This document shows positions 49,906 through 60,910 of a stretch of DNA of 64,000 nucleotides, one piece after another; position 1 is the first letter of the stretch, and each line of letters opens with the position of its first letter. The stretch comes from Hofstenia miamia (Eukaryota > Xenacoelomorpha > Acoela > Hofsteniidae). Made by a program: the position numbers and the translations under genes. The notes under the pieces were generated by a model, which did no database searches, had not been told where the DNA came from, and saw only the letters and a list, made by a program, of their open reading frames with translations. The stretch is from contig CABFPE010000045.1 in NCBI GenBank assembly GCA_900660155.1, forward strand, positions 25,596-89,595, written 5' to 3'.

Positions 49906-52186
49906 TTTATCCTTGAATTTAATATCTTTCATCATTTGAATATTGGTTAAATTTTCAAGTCGTGATAGTTTATACCATGGTTAGATGATTTTATAAGTGT
50001 TGTTTTCACTATATTGACCAATAAATTATTATTTTGTAATTTTAATAAAATTTAAATGTGTTGATTTCCACTTTGTTGAGAAATATTATTATTTGTACTT
50101 GTCTTACAAATTTCTTGGTGATTCTATCTCACAAAATTCTTTGTAAATGCTTGTTATTAATACAAAATATATATTGTGTAGACTTATGCCCCTGTTTTCT
50201 GCGCATATAGCTGATTTTGATATCAGTGTGCATGAACTCTGTGTTTCTACAATAGCGTTCACTTATTAATTTTAGGGAACTGCTACGGAATTAATGAGAA
50301 GGTTTCTTGTTAATTGCTGAGTAATCCCATCACAGTGTTTTGGCATGAGGAACTAAAATGATAGTTGACATCAGATGATACTTTCCCATTTCATAAAAGA
50401 ATGGGGGAAATAAGTGACTAAACAGCTTAAAAATGGGAGGCAATGCGTTTTGGTCTAGTGATTTCAAATGCATCTATACGCAAATAACAATGCATGTCAA
50501 TACTTTTCTTTTCATTGCTCATGTATATTATAGTATTTCATGATTTTCACATTTCCATTCTAAAAAAGAATTTATGCATATTGATCTTGTTTAATCGCAT
50601 GTTTAAATTTTCTATTTTTTATCAAATAATTGACAGAAACTATAAATTATGAGCAATGGTTTTTACTATGTTCTGTCTTTTGGATGATAACAACCCAACA
50701 TGTATTAAATTTTTTAAGTGATAGCAGTTTTTACGATGGTTAAGCAATTTTATATACGTTGTTTTCACTACATTGACCTGTAAAATATTAATTTGTAATT
50801 TTCTCAAAATTCTATCTTTTAAATACTATGCGCCTGTATTTTTTAATATGTGGATATCACACTATTTGTACGTTTAGAATGGCGAATGCATCATGGAATT
50901 TACAAATTTAACAATTGGAAATCATATCTATTGATGGAAAAAATTGACATCAACTATGAATAACAAATGTGTCATCATATTTGAACATTAAAGTTACAAA
51001 AGCAGAAAACCATGTAAATGTATACAGCCATGCACGAGTCATAAACCAAATAAAACTGAAAAACGTACAAAGTCAACAAAAGTTGTAACAGTCTACAAAT
51101 GTTTATAGGCCCTGAAGATCCATAAAAACAAAGAGAATTGCAAAAAGAAGACCACTGTGTAAAACTAATACAATAATTGTGAATTAATGAAAAGCAGCAT
51201 GTATATATTACTAATAGCATTGCATGTATAATTTTTTCGGAAAACAAAATTGTCTTTATCATGTAAGTCTATATATCATAAGCCTGTAATGCTTAAGTAT
51301 GAGGAATATTTTTCCTGTTTTGTATTAGCAAAAATTGAATTAAATGTAAGAATTTTTACAATGAAATAGCACTGTATTTCAAAAACGAATTGTAATGCTT
51401 TGCATGTAATGAATAGTATCCAACAGAATGAACTAAATTTTGTATAATAGCATCACATTTATAATTTTTCGGAAAATGAAATTTCCTTTGTCATGTAAGT
51501 CTATATTTCATATGCCTGTAATATTTAAGTATGGCTAATATTTTGTCCATTTTGTATATTGGATATTAGCAAAAAACGAATTTAATTGCATTGAATTTTT
51601 TACAATGATATATCAGCACATTTGAAAAAACAAAATGTAACCCTTTGCATGTAGTGTATAGATTTCTGAAAACGAATTAAATTACAATGATTGTATAGTT
51701 ATGTTAATTATTAGAAACACGGAATTTTTTACAATTAAATAGCAATGTATTTGAAAAACAAAATTTAGCCTTTTGTATGTAATGTTTAGATTTCCCGAAA
51801 AACTAATTAAATGGCAGCAATTAATCATTAGCAACATAGGGAATTTTTATGGAAAGAAAAATTATTAGTCAACAATGTATCATTACAAAACACAATGTAA
51901 CCCTCTAGCTAGCATTGTCATATATCAGCAAAAACAACATAATATACAATGTAAGCATGTAAACAAAATAATGTGTGATATAGCAATTAACCAGCTATAT
52001 TAACAAACATGCAATGAAGTATATGACCATACGGGTCATCACTACAACACCCCCGGCAAAATCCACAGGCCAGCAGAGGCCAAAGATCCCTCCTCTCGAC
52101 CAATCAGAGAAAAGTAGAACAGGCTTCTACCCACTTCTCGACCAATCAGAAAAAAGTGGAACAGACTTCTACCTTCTTCTGCTACT
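49905..52186. repeat. Right arm of the palindromic element
   Basis: Inverted copy of the left arm. Contains tandemly related stretches built on TGTAACCCTTTGCATGTA(G/A)T and GAATTTTTTACAAT (about 51,330-51,930). Ends in two units with CTCTCGACCAATCAGAG and CTTCTCGACCAATCAGA, then TTCTGCTACT. Confidence 0.88.
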
Positions 52187-52823
52187 ACAATCACTAACCA
52201 ATCTTCATAAAAATTTAATAATATTTTTGTTTTACTTAGAAATTGTTGCTTCTTTCCCTAATAAATTATTAGGTGTTGTAAAAAAATTAAACAAGTGCTT
52301 CTAGATCAATCAATTTATGCGTCTCCACCTGCATTGTTCACTGGCATATTTTTTACAATGCTTCTTAAATTCAGTTTTTTAAGGTGTTGGTAATAGACCA
52401 ACCAGATAAATTCATTTTGTTTTACAATCAACTGAACTAACAATGATACTAGCTTTATGCAACATGCTTGAACAATAAGGATAATAATGATAAGATGCTT
52501 GATATCATGAAAGGAAAAGAATTTTAAAACATTATAATGCACAAAAACTAAAAAAACTCTCCTCCTAGTGTTTATGAAAATAAATTTATTGCAAGATTGC
52601 TTTAGTTTAAAAAGCAAAACAAAATTACCAAACTTTTTTATGAGAATTGCACATTAACTGGTGGCTATGCTTCAAAATTAGTGGTATTTCTAGTTTATGA
52701 ACCTTAGCCAATCCATATAAGACTGAGTGCAAGTTTTTGTGCAGCATTAATAAGAAATTATCTGATAAATTAAATGCAATTTTGAGAAACTACCAGAAGT
52801 AAGAATCAATTCCTGATGATATA

Positions 52824-53189
52824 ATGAAACAAGATTCTAAAAAGTTCATGGTATCATATGACATTAAGACTTTGTATACTAATGTTCCTCTAAAGAAATC
52901 AATAGATGTTGCAATAAAATTATTTAGGAACAAAGGCATAGCAATATATGATTTAGATTATGATAAAACCAAGATCCTTTTATTTTTAGCCACAAAAAAT
53001 ACACTAAAGGAATTCAAAGGAGTTTTTCATCTACAGAGAGATGGATTAGCAATGAGAAATTCATTAAGCCCAACTTTAGCTAATATTTATCTTTCTTCAA
53101 TTGAAGAACATTATGTTGAAAATCATATAGAGTTCAATTTCTATCAAAGATATATGGATGACATATTTGCTTTAGTTGAAAATGAATAA
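52824..53189 (+). pseudogene. Penelope-like reverse transcriptase, core fragment
   Basis: 121 residues spanning RT motifs A to C. The first catalytic Asp is in SYDIKTLY and the YMDDI box holds the other two. In typical members DGLAMGSPLSP precedes ANIYLS; here RNS replaces GSP. Continues out of frame toward 53,300 (EENSRLNFLNVKIM). Confidence 0.88.
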
Positions 53190-53369
53190 AACACAGAGGA
53201 AATGGTAACTAAGCTCAATTCAATTGATTAAAACATCAAATTCACAATGGAAAAAGAGGAAAATAGCCGTTTAAATTTCTTAAATGTTAAAATAATGAGG
53301 GTTTCAACATAATTTATAGCTGAGTAGTAAAGGCCGAGTCCTGCCTGCCGCAAACAAACGCCTCTGATT

Positions 53370-54369
53370 NNNNNNNNNNNNNNNNNNNNNNNNNNNNNNN
53401 NNNNNNNNNNNNNNNNNNNNNNNNNNNNNNNNNNNNNNNNNNNNNNNNNNNNNNNNNNNNNNNNNNNNNNNNNNNNNNNNNNNNNNNNNNNNNNNNNNNN
53501 NNNNNNNNNNNNNNNNNNNNNNNNNNNNNNNNNNNNNNNNNNNNNNNNNNNNNNNNNNNNNNNNNNNNNNNNNNNNNNNNNNNNNNNNNNNNNNNNNNNN
53601 NNNNNNNNNNNNNNNNNNNNNNNNNNNNNNNNNNNNNNNNNNNNNNNNNNNNNNNNNNNNNNNNNNNNNNNNNNNNNNNNNNNNNNNNNNNNNNNNNNNN
53701 NNNNNNNNNNNNNNNNNNNNNNNNNNNNNNNNNNNNNNNNNNNNNNNNNNNNNNNNNNNNNNNNNNNNNNNNNNNNNNNNNNNNNNNNNNNNNNNNNNNN
53801 NNNNNNNNNNNNNNNNNNNNNNNNNNNNNNNNNNNNNNNNNNNNNNNNNNNNNNNNNNNNNNNNNNNNNNNNNNNNNNNNNNNNNNNNNNNNNNNNNNNN
53901 NNNNNNNNNNNNNNNNNNNNNNNNNNNNNNNNNNNNNNNNNNNNNNNNNNNNNNNNNNNNNNNNNNNNNNNNNNNNNNNNNNNNNNNNNNNNNNNNNNNN
54001 NNNNNNNNNNNNNNNNNNNNNNNNNNNNNNNNNNNNNNNNNNNNNNNNNNNNNNNNNNNNNNNNNNNNNNNNNNNNNNNNNNNNNNNNNNNNNNNNNNNN
54101 NNNNNNNNNNNNNNNNNNNNNNNNNNNNNNNNNNNNNNNNNNNNNNNNNNNNNNNNNNNNNNNNNNNNNNNNNNNNNNNNNNNNNNNNNNNNNNNNNNNN
54201 NNNNNNNNNNNNNNNNNNNNNNNNNNNNNNNNNNNNNNNNNNNNNNNNNNNNNNNNNNNNNNNNNNNNNNNNNNNNNNNNNNNNNNNNNNNNNNNNNNNN
54301 NNNNNNNNNNNNNNNNNNNNNNNNNNNNNNNNNNNNNNNNNNNNNNNNNNNNNNNNNNNNNNNNNNNNN
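53370..54369. other. Assembly gap of 1,000 Ns
   Basis: A round-number run of N, starting immediately after CGCCTCTGATT in the left inverted repeat of the surrounding element. Any frame drawn through it is meaningless. Confidence 0.99.
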
Positions 54370-54624
54370 TATGAAAAATAATTATTGGTTGAAAAACCAT
54401 GATATGATAAACGTGTTACAATGAATTTTGATAAATGTAGTTTTTGAAAAGTTTTTCCGGATTACAATGTACGTTTTTCGAAATTATGAAAAATTTGATA
54501 CGTGTGGTTCGCCATTGCCTCCTGTGTTTTTACGTGTAATGGAAAATTAGTTTGTAATGTGTACGTATCCCACAAAGGATTGTAAAAATAAGCAGCAATA
54601 GAAAAATCACAAAATGCGATGTAA

Positions 54625-54755
54625 TGTATACAGGTGGGTGTAATGTGTGTTATAACAAAGTATATTTTACAAAATGCAGTGTTATGTATACAGGTGAGTG
54701 TAATGTGTGTTATAACAAAGTATATTTTACAAAATGCAATGTTATGTATATTAGG
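54625..54755. repeat. 66-bp tandem repeat, two copies
   Basis: ATGTATACAGGTG(G/A)GTGTAATG followed by TTATAACAAAGTATATTTTA, repeated with one or two differences. A subterminal repeat of the gap-containing element. Confidence 0.85.
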
Positions 54756-56699
54756 AAAAATTAGTCATTATATAAAACAAAGTAAATTTGGGTGTGAATC
54801 ATTTAAGCAGGTCCGAATGTGCTAATTAAAAATGCATTAGCAAGCTGTCAAAAAAATCAATTAGTGAGATCTTAAAAGCACTTAGCGCCAAGTATCAATT
54901 AGATGACTCAGCAGTTCAACCACCCCTTCGATATTCACCGCTTGTCATGTGACATGTGACGTCATAAGCTCTCGACCAATCAGAGGCGTTTGTTTGCAGC
55001 AGGCTTCGAGTCCCTTTAACTACTTAGCTGGAATATACAAGAAACCATCAGATACCGGCCTATTCCTTAATTGTAATTCAAATGGTCTAAGATCTTTCGA
55101 AATATCCTTAATTAAAGGATCAATGCATAGGATATTCAATATTGCAAGCTCTTATGACAGCATAATTTAAGAAATTATCAAATTGAAGGCCAACTTGAGA
55201 AAAAATGAATGAATATCCAAACAATCTTATTGATAAATATATTAAAGAAGCAATTACAGAAGTTGTCATGAATAACTAATAAATATAGTATCACATAACT
55301 TTGAACATGTATTTAAAATCCACTATCAAAGAATGCATACAACAAATCTAATACATCAAATGAGAAAGATAGAATTCATTAAAGAAAAAGTCAGATTTGT
55401 TTACATGATCAATAAACTTAATGCTTATATGAACAACTCACATGTCTGATAAATCTAATGTAATTCAATGCATCTGTGGTGGGCATTATATTGTATATAA
55501 ACAGAAAAACAAAAGAACATGAAAGTAATTCAACCATTTCAAAACACTAAAAAATTGTGGACTAAGTTATGATGTAAAAAAATTTAAAGAATACTGATGC
55601 AAAATATCTTCTAATTAGATCATTTCAACCAGGTCTAAATATGAAAGAAGCTTATATAGATAAACTATTGTTACCAATTTAAGATTTAGCAAAATAACAT
55701 ATTATTATAAAATCAAGTAAATTTAGAGGGAATTATTTGTAAAACTGATGATGACTTTGTAAGTCAAAATATATTTGAATGTTTTTGTTAAAATTATTAA
55801 AAATCCTTAATGCTCAACTATTTATATTTACATTTTTCCTTCAACTGCATTTCTCTTCATTGCTTATATACATGTAGAAAAAGGAAACAGAAAATCTAAG
55901 CAAGATTATTTGGGTTTTTTAGTTTTTCTAAAGCACTACAAAAATAAAGTTTTTGAGGACATAGTTTTAAAATTAGAGGAAATTTTATGAAGTCTCATTT
56001 TAATATGTGTGGAAATGTTCTAAAGTAAATGTGTTTTGATTGATTACATCTTCTTGATCAAAACATTGTCTAATTTGATGGAACCTCAATGGTAAAATCA
56101 TGATTCCCATAGAGCTATCCCACATGTACTAAATATGTAAACTGTGTCAAAATATCAACTTATGGAGTAAAATTAAGCTTAAGAAGCTCGGCAAAATGGG
56201 GATACCAGCTAAGCAAGGGCAATTGGTAGTAGCTGTATAAATTATATATGATTCGAAAGACACATCGCCTTGTCTGTGCAAGAACAGTATATCCTAAGCA
56301 GATTTAAAAAATTGTATCTGTATGATATAGACTGAAAATAACATGAACAATAGAGATCCTTGGGTGCTTCATCTTGATTTGGCTTAGGACACTTGAAGAT
56401 TCTGAACATTCCGAATTGAATTTTGCTTTTTTTGCAATAGATCTAGAAAAAGTGTATTATTTAATAAAAATTTGTGAAACTTGGATTGAATGACAATCTA
56501 AATACAAAATTTAAGCATTTCATTTATATCATAAGCATTGCAATAAAAGAAAACATGATGATTCCTATAACCAAAAATTTATTACCTTAGTAGAATTTTC
56601 CAAAGAAACAAAGAAAATTAATTAGAACAAAGCGAAAAGTCATTGCATCTTAACATTAATTATAAGATATTTGAAAATTTTTTATGCAATCAACTTTAT

Positions 56700-57645
56700 C
56701 TATATGTGGAATAAAATGAATTAATATCAGAACATCAGCTTGGATATGTATATAGTGTTCTAGATATTTCAAAGTCATTTTTATTCAATAAACAGTTCTA
56801 TTCTACTGGTAAAGCTAAAGCAGACTTCTAATTTTTGTAATTCTTTAATAGAATTACTAAGAAGTTATTTAAGTAATAGATATCAAATCCATTCAAAGTA
56901 AACCATTGAGTGTCACAAGGATCAGTACTAGAACTGGGTTCATTACTATTTAAGTTATACGTAAGTGATATAGATAAGTACATTAATAGTAATCATATAC
57001 AATTAAGCAGATTATATTCTCATTGCATTATTTTGTAACATCAGTGCTGGTAGTTTTCATCATCCAGTCTAAGTGTTTTCATTTTTAATCTTACATTTGT
57101 AAACATGTAGACAATAATTTTGTATATAATACCAAGTTTTTGTTGTATATTGAAAAGAGTTTCAGAAAAGTTTAGCTTGTCACAATGTCAAGATGATAAT
57201 GTACTAATCCCAGTGATATTTAAATTTTAACTTTATAAGAAAATGTTGAACAAATGCAATAATTCTTTGATAATAATTTGTTGAAAGTAAATATTTAAAA
57301 AACTATATTAAGAATAAAGACAAATAGAAGAAATGAATAAACTTTAGAAAGTATTAAGATATCTAACAACATCATTCAAGAATCACCAAAAATGAAATAT
57401 TTGGGAGTAATAATCGAAAATAAATTGGAAGTAATATCATAGAGAGAAAGGCGTATGGCATAAGATCAATTCAAAATATTGGAAAGTTTATACCAATTAA
57501 ATGAATGGTAATACTCTTTGATCACTTGCTTTATTCTATTTCTTGTACTCATCTTGTTTATTAACAAACTTAAAGAAAAAGCAAAATCAAAATTGGAAAA
57601 AGTATATAAATGGGGAATAAACATAATTAGTAACAAAAATATATA
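56700..57645 (+). pseudogene. LINE reverse-transcriptase remnant
   Basis: Scattered frames give a degraded LDISKSF block, VSQGSVLELGSLLFKLYVSD (motif B and the approach to motif C), a decayed LSRLYSHCIIL where YADD belongs, and MKYLGVIIENKLE near 57,390, the post-RT block. Many stops. Older than the LINE at 42-47 kb. It may begin further left, near 55,900. Confidence 0.75.
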
Positions 57646-57650
57646 AGTAA

Positions 57651-59076
57651 TGCTGCATTTCCACGAGCGCGCTACGGACACAAATTTACTTACCTAAAAT
57701 TTTTGTTTACACGGTAGTGGGTAAATGGAAGGTAAATTTTCGTAGTGCTGCAACGACATCTAGCAGCATGCTATTTAAGAATATTTTATTCGTTCATAGC
57801 GAGGAAATAATTTACTTAACCTTCATTTTGTTTACACGAGAGCGCTATCTCAGATGAAAAATTAGTTAAAATATGTCATATTGCCATTCATTGCAATGTT
57901 AAAGCAAAATAAATTTTTTGCTATTTTAAATTGAAATTAACAAATAGAATTTTATTGTTAATAATGTCTAAGGAAGTTTTGCTTAAATATCGATAATGTC
58001 TTGGCATCTCCCATTGAATGTGTTCATTCTATTTGTATAGTGAAGAGTAGGAAAGTTTTTTAACAAAGTTGAGTTTTCGAAAGTGCCACTTTCATACCTC
58101 TATACAAAAGAAGGAAATGGTTAGAAAGATTTGGCCAATCACGATACGGACTATTTAAGTTAATGCCTATTCAGCCTTTTTATGATCTTTACCAAAAATT
58201 TCCTTAATTTTTCAGTTTGATAGACCAAAATTGGGTATCTTAGAAACTTATAATATAATTTAAATATTGAAATTCAAAACTTCAAATGAATTTTAGAAGA
58301 GTATATGATATTAAAAAATATGGTATTCACTGCATTTAGGTTGATTTGCGTGCCCTGTGTGGGAATAGTAATTTATTTTTGAAACACTGGACTATCTTTT
58401 CGAATACTTCGGCCCTAGCCTAGTCCTACTAATCTCCATATCTGATCTAGACAAATTTAAATAAATGTTACGCAATTATATATAAATATTTTAGTTCAAT
58501 CTGTTACAGCTTTTAACACAAAATTGTTATTCGAAAATGTTTGTTTAATTGTATGGGTTCAACTGTGTTAACTAACATAATTTTTTGCTATCGCATATAT
58601 TGAATCTGAATTTAGCATACTCAAATTTTTAATGTCTAAGATCGGTTATTGTTTATAATTTTTCATTTGAAAAAATATCATAACCTGTTAAATCTATGAA
58701 TAACCAACTATGACAAATGAATTGTCCATGCAATTTTATTTCATTAGTAGAAGTATCATATTTTTATTGTATTCATAAATGAATGTGTCTAAAGACATTT
58801 TCCAGAGTGGTTAAAATGTGGTGCGCAAATTTATTCGGATACGGTTTAATGAAAAACACCAAAACCACAAGTTGAGATGATTGACAGCCAAAATTTACTC
58901 GCTACCGTCTGAACACATTGCCGCTCTACCTCATTTCCGAAATAATTTACTTACCGTACCGTGCTCATGTAAACAGTCAACAATTTCTGGACACTACAGT
59001 GTAAACATTCCAAAAGCACGCTACGGCTCCCTACTTGAAATTTAATTGTCCGTAGCGTCCTCGTGGAAACTCAGCA
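57651..59076. mobile_element. PIF/Harbinger-like MITE with TGCTGCATTTCCACGAG ends
   Basis: Left end TGCTGCATTTCCACGAGCGC, right end CGTCCTCGTGGAAACTCAGCA; CGCTACGGACA follows inside both. TAA flanks both sides (57,648-57,650 and 59,077-59,079). Subterminal CGCTA and GTAAGTAAATT-type motifs repeat. No transposase. Confidence 0.82.
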
Positions 59077-59099
59077 TAAGAGTCAAAAGCAATATATTT

Positions 59100-59640
59100 T
59101 TGCTTAACTCATAAAAAGTCTATAAACTACAAAACACATTCACAATAACTACATAATATATTTACAAAATTATAATAGAATATTTGCACACTGTATATTT
59201 TCTATAATGTTTACTTCCCCGAGTGTGTTCTGGATTTGTAATAATGATTTTTTATGTCTTTTCTTAAAATTTTTTAAATGGGTGAATTATAAATACTTTT
59301 ACTTAAATTATTCCACTTCATTGTGGTAATATATGAGAATGAATTCGGAAAAATACTATTCAGTTTTTTACTTCGTTTATTAGAAACAATATAATTGCTT
59401 AGAAACTTTAATGAATCTCGTTGATGATAGTACTGATATATGATGCATAGTGATTAAAAATCGATAGCATATATGGGAGAAAGAATATCATAATCAATTT
59501 TAATGTGATTAACGGACTCATTGTTTGGAATGTAATTTAGAGTGCGAACAGTCCAATTGTACATTGTTCTAAGTGAGATCTTTTGTTTTGCTGTTAGATT
59601 GTAAAATAGAAAACTGCAATATTGGAAATGACTAAATATA
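59100..59640 (-). pseudogene. LINE ORF2 C-terminal remnant
   Basis: On the minus strand, KKLNSIFPNSFSYITTMKWN followed by NLSKSIYNSPI and ILRKDIKNHYY matches the 'FSY...WN.LP..IRNS...FK..LK' tail of CR1/Jockey-type LINEs. Only this 3' end is recognisable. Confidence 0.7.
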
Positions 59641-59789
59641 CAATATTATACAAATTGATTATTTGAGAGAATTTTGTTTATAATAATGTGTAAATCTAAA
59701 AGCATTAGAAGTTCTTCAATATATTAGATCGTTAATTGATATTTTGGAAAAAATTGATTATTTCTAATCATTTAATTTAAGAAAAGACT

Positions 59790-60010
59790 TGTTAACACGC
59801 CGAGCTTGAGCACAGTGTTTGATATACAACAACCCCAAAACGAGCTTATTTTAGGCAAAGCAAATTTAGAGTTCTGCTTGTTAATATTATTATGCAGATT
59901 TTTCTTATTTTTTCATTCAGTATGCCTGTCTTATAATATTATTTAAGAAATGTTTATTAAATAATAGGTAGAGCTTTGTAAACAATTTTTTTAGTGCAAT
60001 ATTTTTAAAA
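59790..60010. repeat. Inverted copy of the 24.86-kb dispersed repeat
   Basis: Shares with the complement of 24,860-25,140 the stretches AGCACAG...TTGATATACAAC, CCAAAACGAGC, TTAGGCAAAGCAAATT and ATTTCATTCAGTATGCCT-type sequence. GCCAAGC/GCCGAGC motifs follow to about 60,130. Confidence 0.65.
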
Positions 60011-60130
60011 AAACATCGAGTTAAAATAAGCCTTATTGAAAGATTTTATGTGGCAAGTAGAGCCAAGCCAAGCTAAGCCGAGCTAAACTTTCTCAAAATT
60101 TAAATGAGCCAAGCCAAGATTGGACAAGTC

Positions 60131-60910
60131 TGTCTAAGAACAATTACATTTGGTAAAACAAATTATAATAGAAAATTAATGAAGAATAGATTCATAAATA
60201 TACAATAACACTATGGAATAAAATGACCCATAGTACATGAAATCAAAAAATTTATACATTATTTGAGTATAAGTTGAAAAACATGAATGTAGGAAAAAAT
60301 ATAACTTATCAGACAAATTACAGAATAAGATGTACAATTCAAGAAATAAAGTGAAAAAATATTTATTAATTTATACGTTGTTTATAGATGTAACCAAGAA
60401 ACAAAACATTTAATGTAATTACAAACGTCCTATGAAGAATGATGCATTATTTATGTTCTTAATAAGTTTGTATGTACATGAGAATTTAAATATATGTTGT
60501 TGTTTTTGTTGTTGTTGTTAAAGCTTTGGATGGTGCATCGATGATGATGATGTTTACCATGGACGACGTTTAATCATATAATTGTTAGTTCAAAAATAGT
60601 AAAAATCGAATAAATAAAACAAAACTTTTGATTTTAAGTGTCAACTAATTATAATAGTAATGCTAATGCCGGGTGTTCTAAGGTTAAAACAAATATCTAC
60701 TGCCATAATAATTAAACTTCCTAAAACGTTTGTGGGGGATTCAATGGCATCAGTTCTCTTAGAAACTATCATATCATATGATAATTTCATGGGATGGTGT
60801 TTGGTAATTTCTGAAAATTGAAAATAATTGTCATGAATATTTTGTTTATTACGTAATTTTAATGCAGGTACTTATATGCAATTTTCATTGATTCCTTATG
60901 CAATTTTATA
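60131..60910. other. Spacer with short simple repeats
   Basis: A (GTT)n tract near 60,500 and a (GAT)n tract near 60,540. No gene seen. Confidence 0.4.

Larger units (their letters stand above)
39521..52186. mobile_element. 12.7-kb near-palindromic (fold-back) element, family uncertain, possibly Polinton-like
   Basis: The left end is AGTAGTAGAAG; the right end is its imperfect complement. The outer arms, about 39,521-42,370 and 49,905-52,186, align in inverted orientation almost throughout, with clear divergence. The mirror continues inward: 46,875-47,110 matches 48,000-48,300 inverted, so the LINE at 42.4-46.9 kb lies inside the left arm. Each end has two tandem units of about 45 bp containing CTGATTGGTCGAGA or a variant. 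Subrepeats of a few hundred bp recur within the arms. No target duplication is visible, and left and right flanks are unlike. AG-starting ends and a relative with a 6-bp duplication (53,323-55,024) recall Polintons, but no polymerase, integrase or capsid gene is seen. Old and non-autonomous. Confidence 0.8.
53323..55024. mobile_element. AGTAGT-ended element with a 6-bp target duplication, interior mostly gap; possibly Polinton-like
   Basis: Left end AGTAGTAAAGGCCGAGTCC and right end, complemented, AGTAGTTAAAGGGACTCG share about 45 bp including GCAAACAAACGCCTCTGATT. TAGCTG flanks both sides (53,317-53,322 and 55,025-55,030), inside Penelope coding sequence. The visible right interior has a 66-bp tandem repeat (54,625-54,750; TGTAATGTGTGTTATAACAA) and a TGACGTCA. 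The gap is exactly 1,000 Ns, so the true length is unknown. Its ends share CTGATTGGTCGAGA with the 12.7-kb element. Confidence 0.8.
52640..55800 (+). mobile_element. Penelope-like retroelement, split by a DNA element
   Basis: 52,824-53,189 encodes the reverse transcriptase core: KFMVSYDIKTLYTNVPL, RDGLAMRNSLSPTLANIYLS and YQRYMDDIFALVENE. After the insertion at 53,323-55,024 the protein resumes as AGIYKKPSDTGLFLN and LIKGSMHRIFNIASS, matching the next Penelope block. 55,440-55,540 encodes SNVIQCICGGHYIVY, the GIY-YIG endonuclease start. The tail near 55,745 has a hammerhead-like core. Degraded by stops throughout. Confidence 0.88.

Noticed and set aside
39521-52186. Reading the arms as two inverted solo LTRs
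   Set aside because: The ends are AGTAG/CTACT rather than TG/CA, each arm is not a self-contained repeat with its own duplication, and the mirror extends into the interior.
52014-52304. 96-residue frame crossing the right end of the palindrome
   Set aside because: It reads through the tandem terminal units (DQSEKSRTGFYP twice) and into flank; a by-product of repeat structure.
53228-54400. A 390-residue open frame on the minus strand
   Set aside because: It is mostly the 1,000-N gap; only short tails are real sequence and they match nothing.
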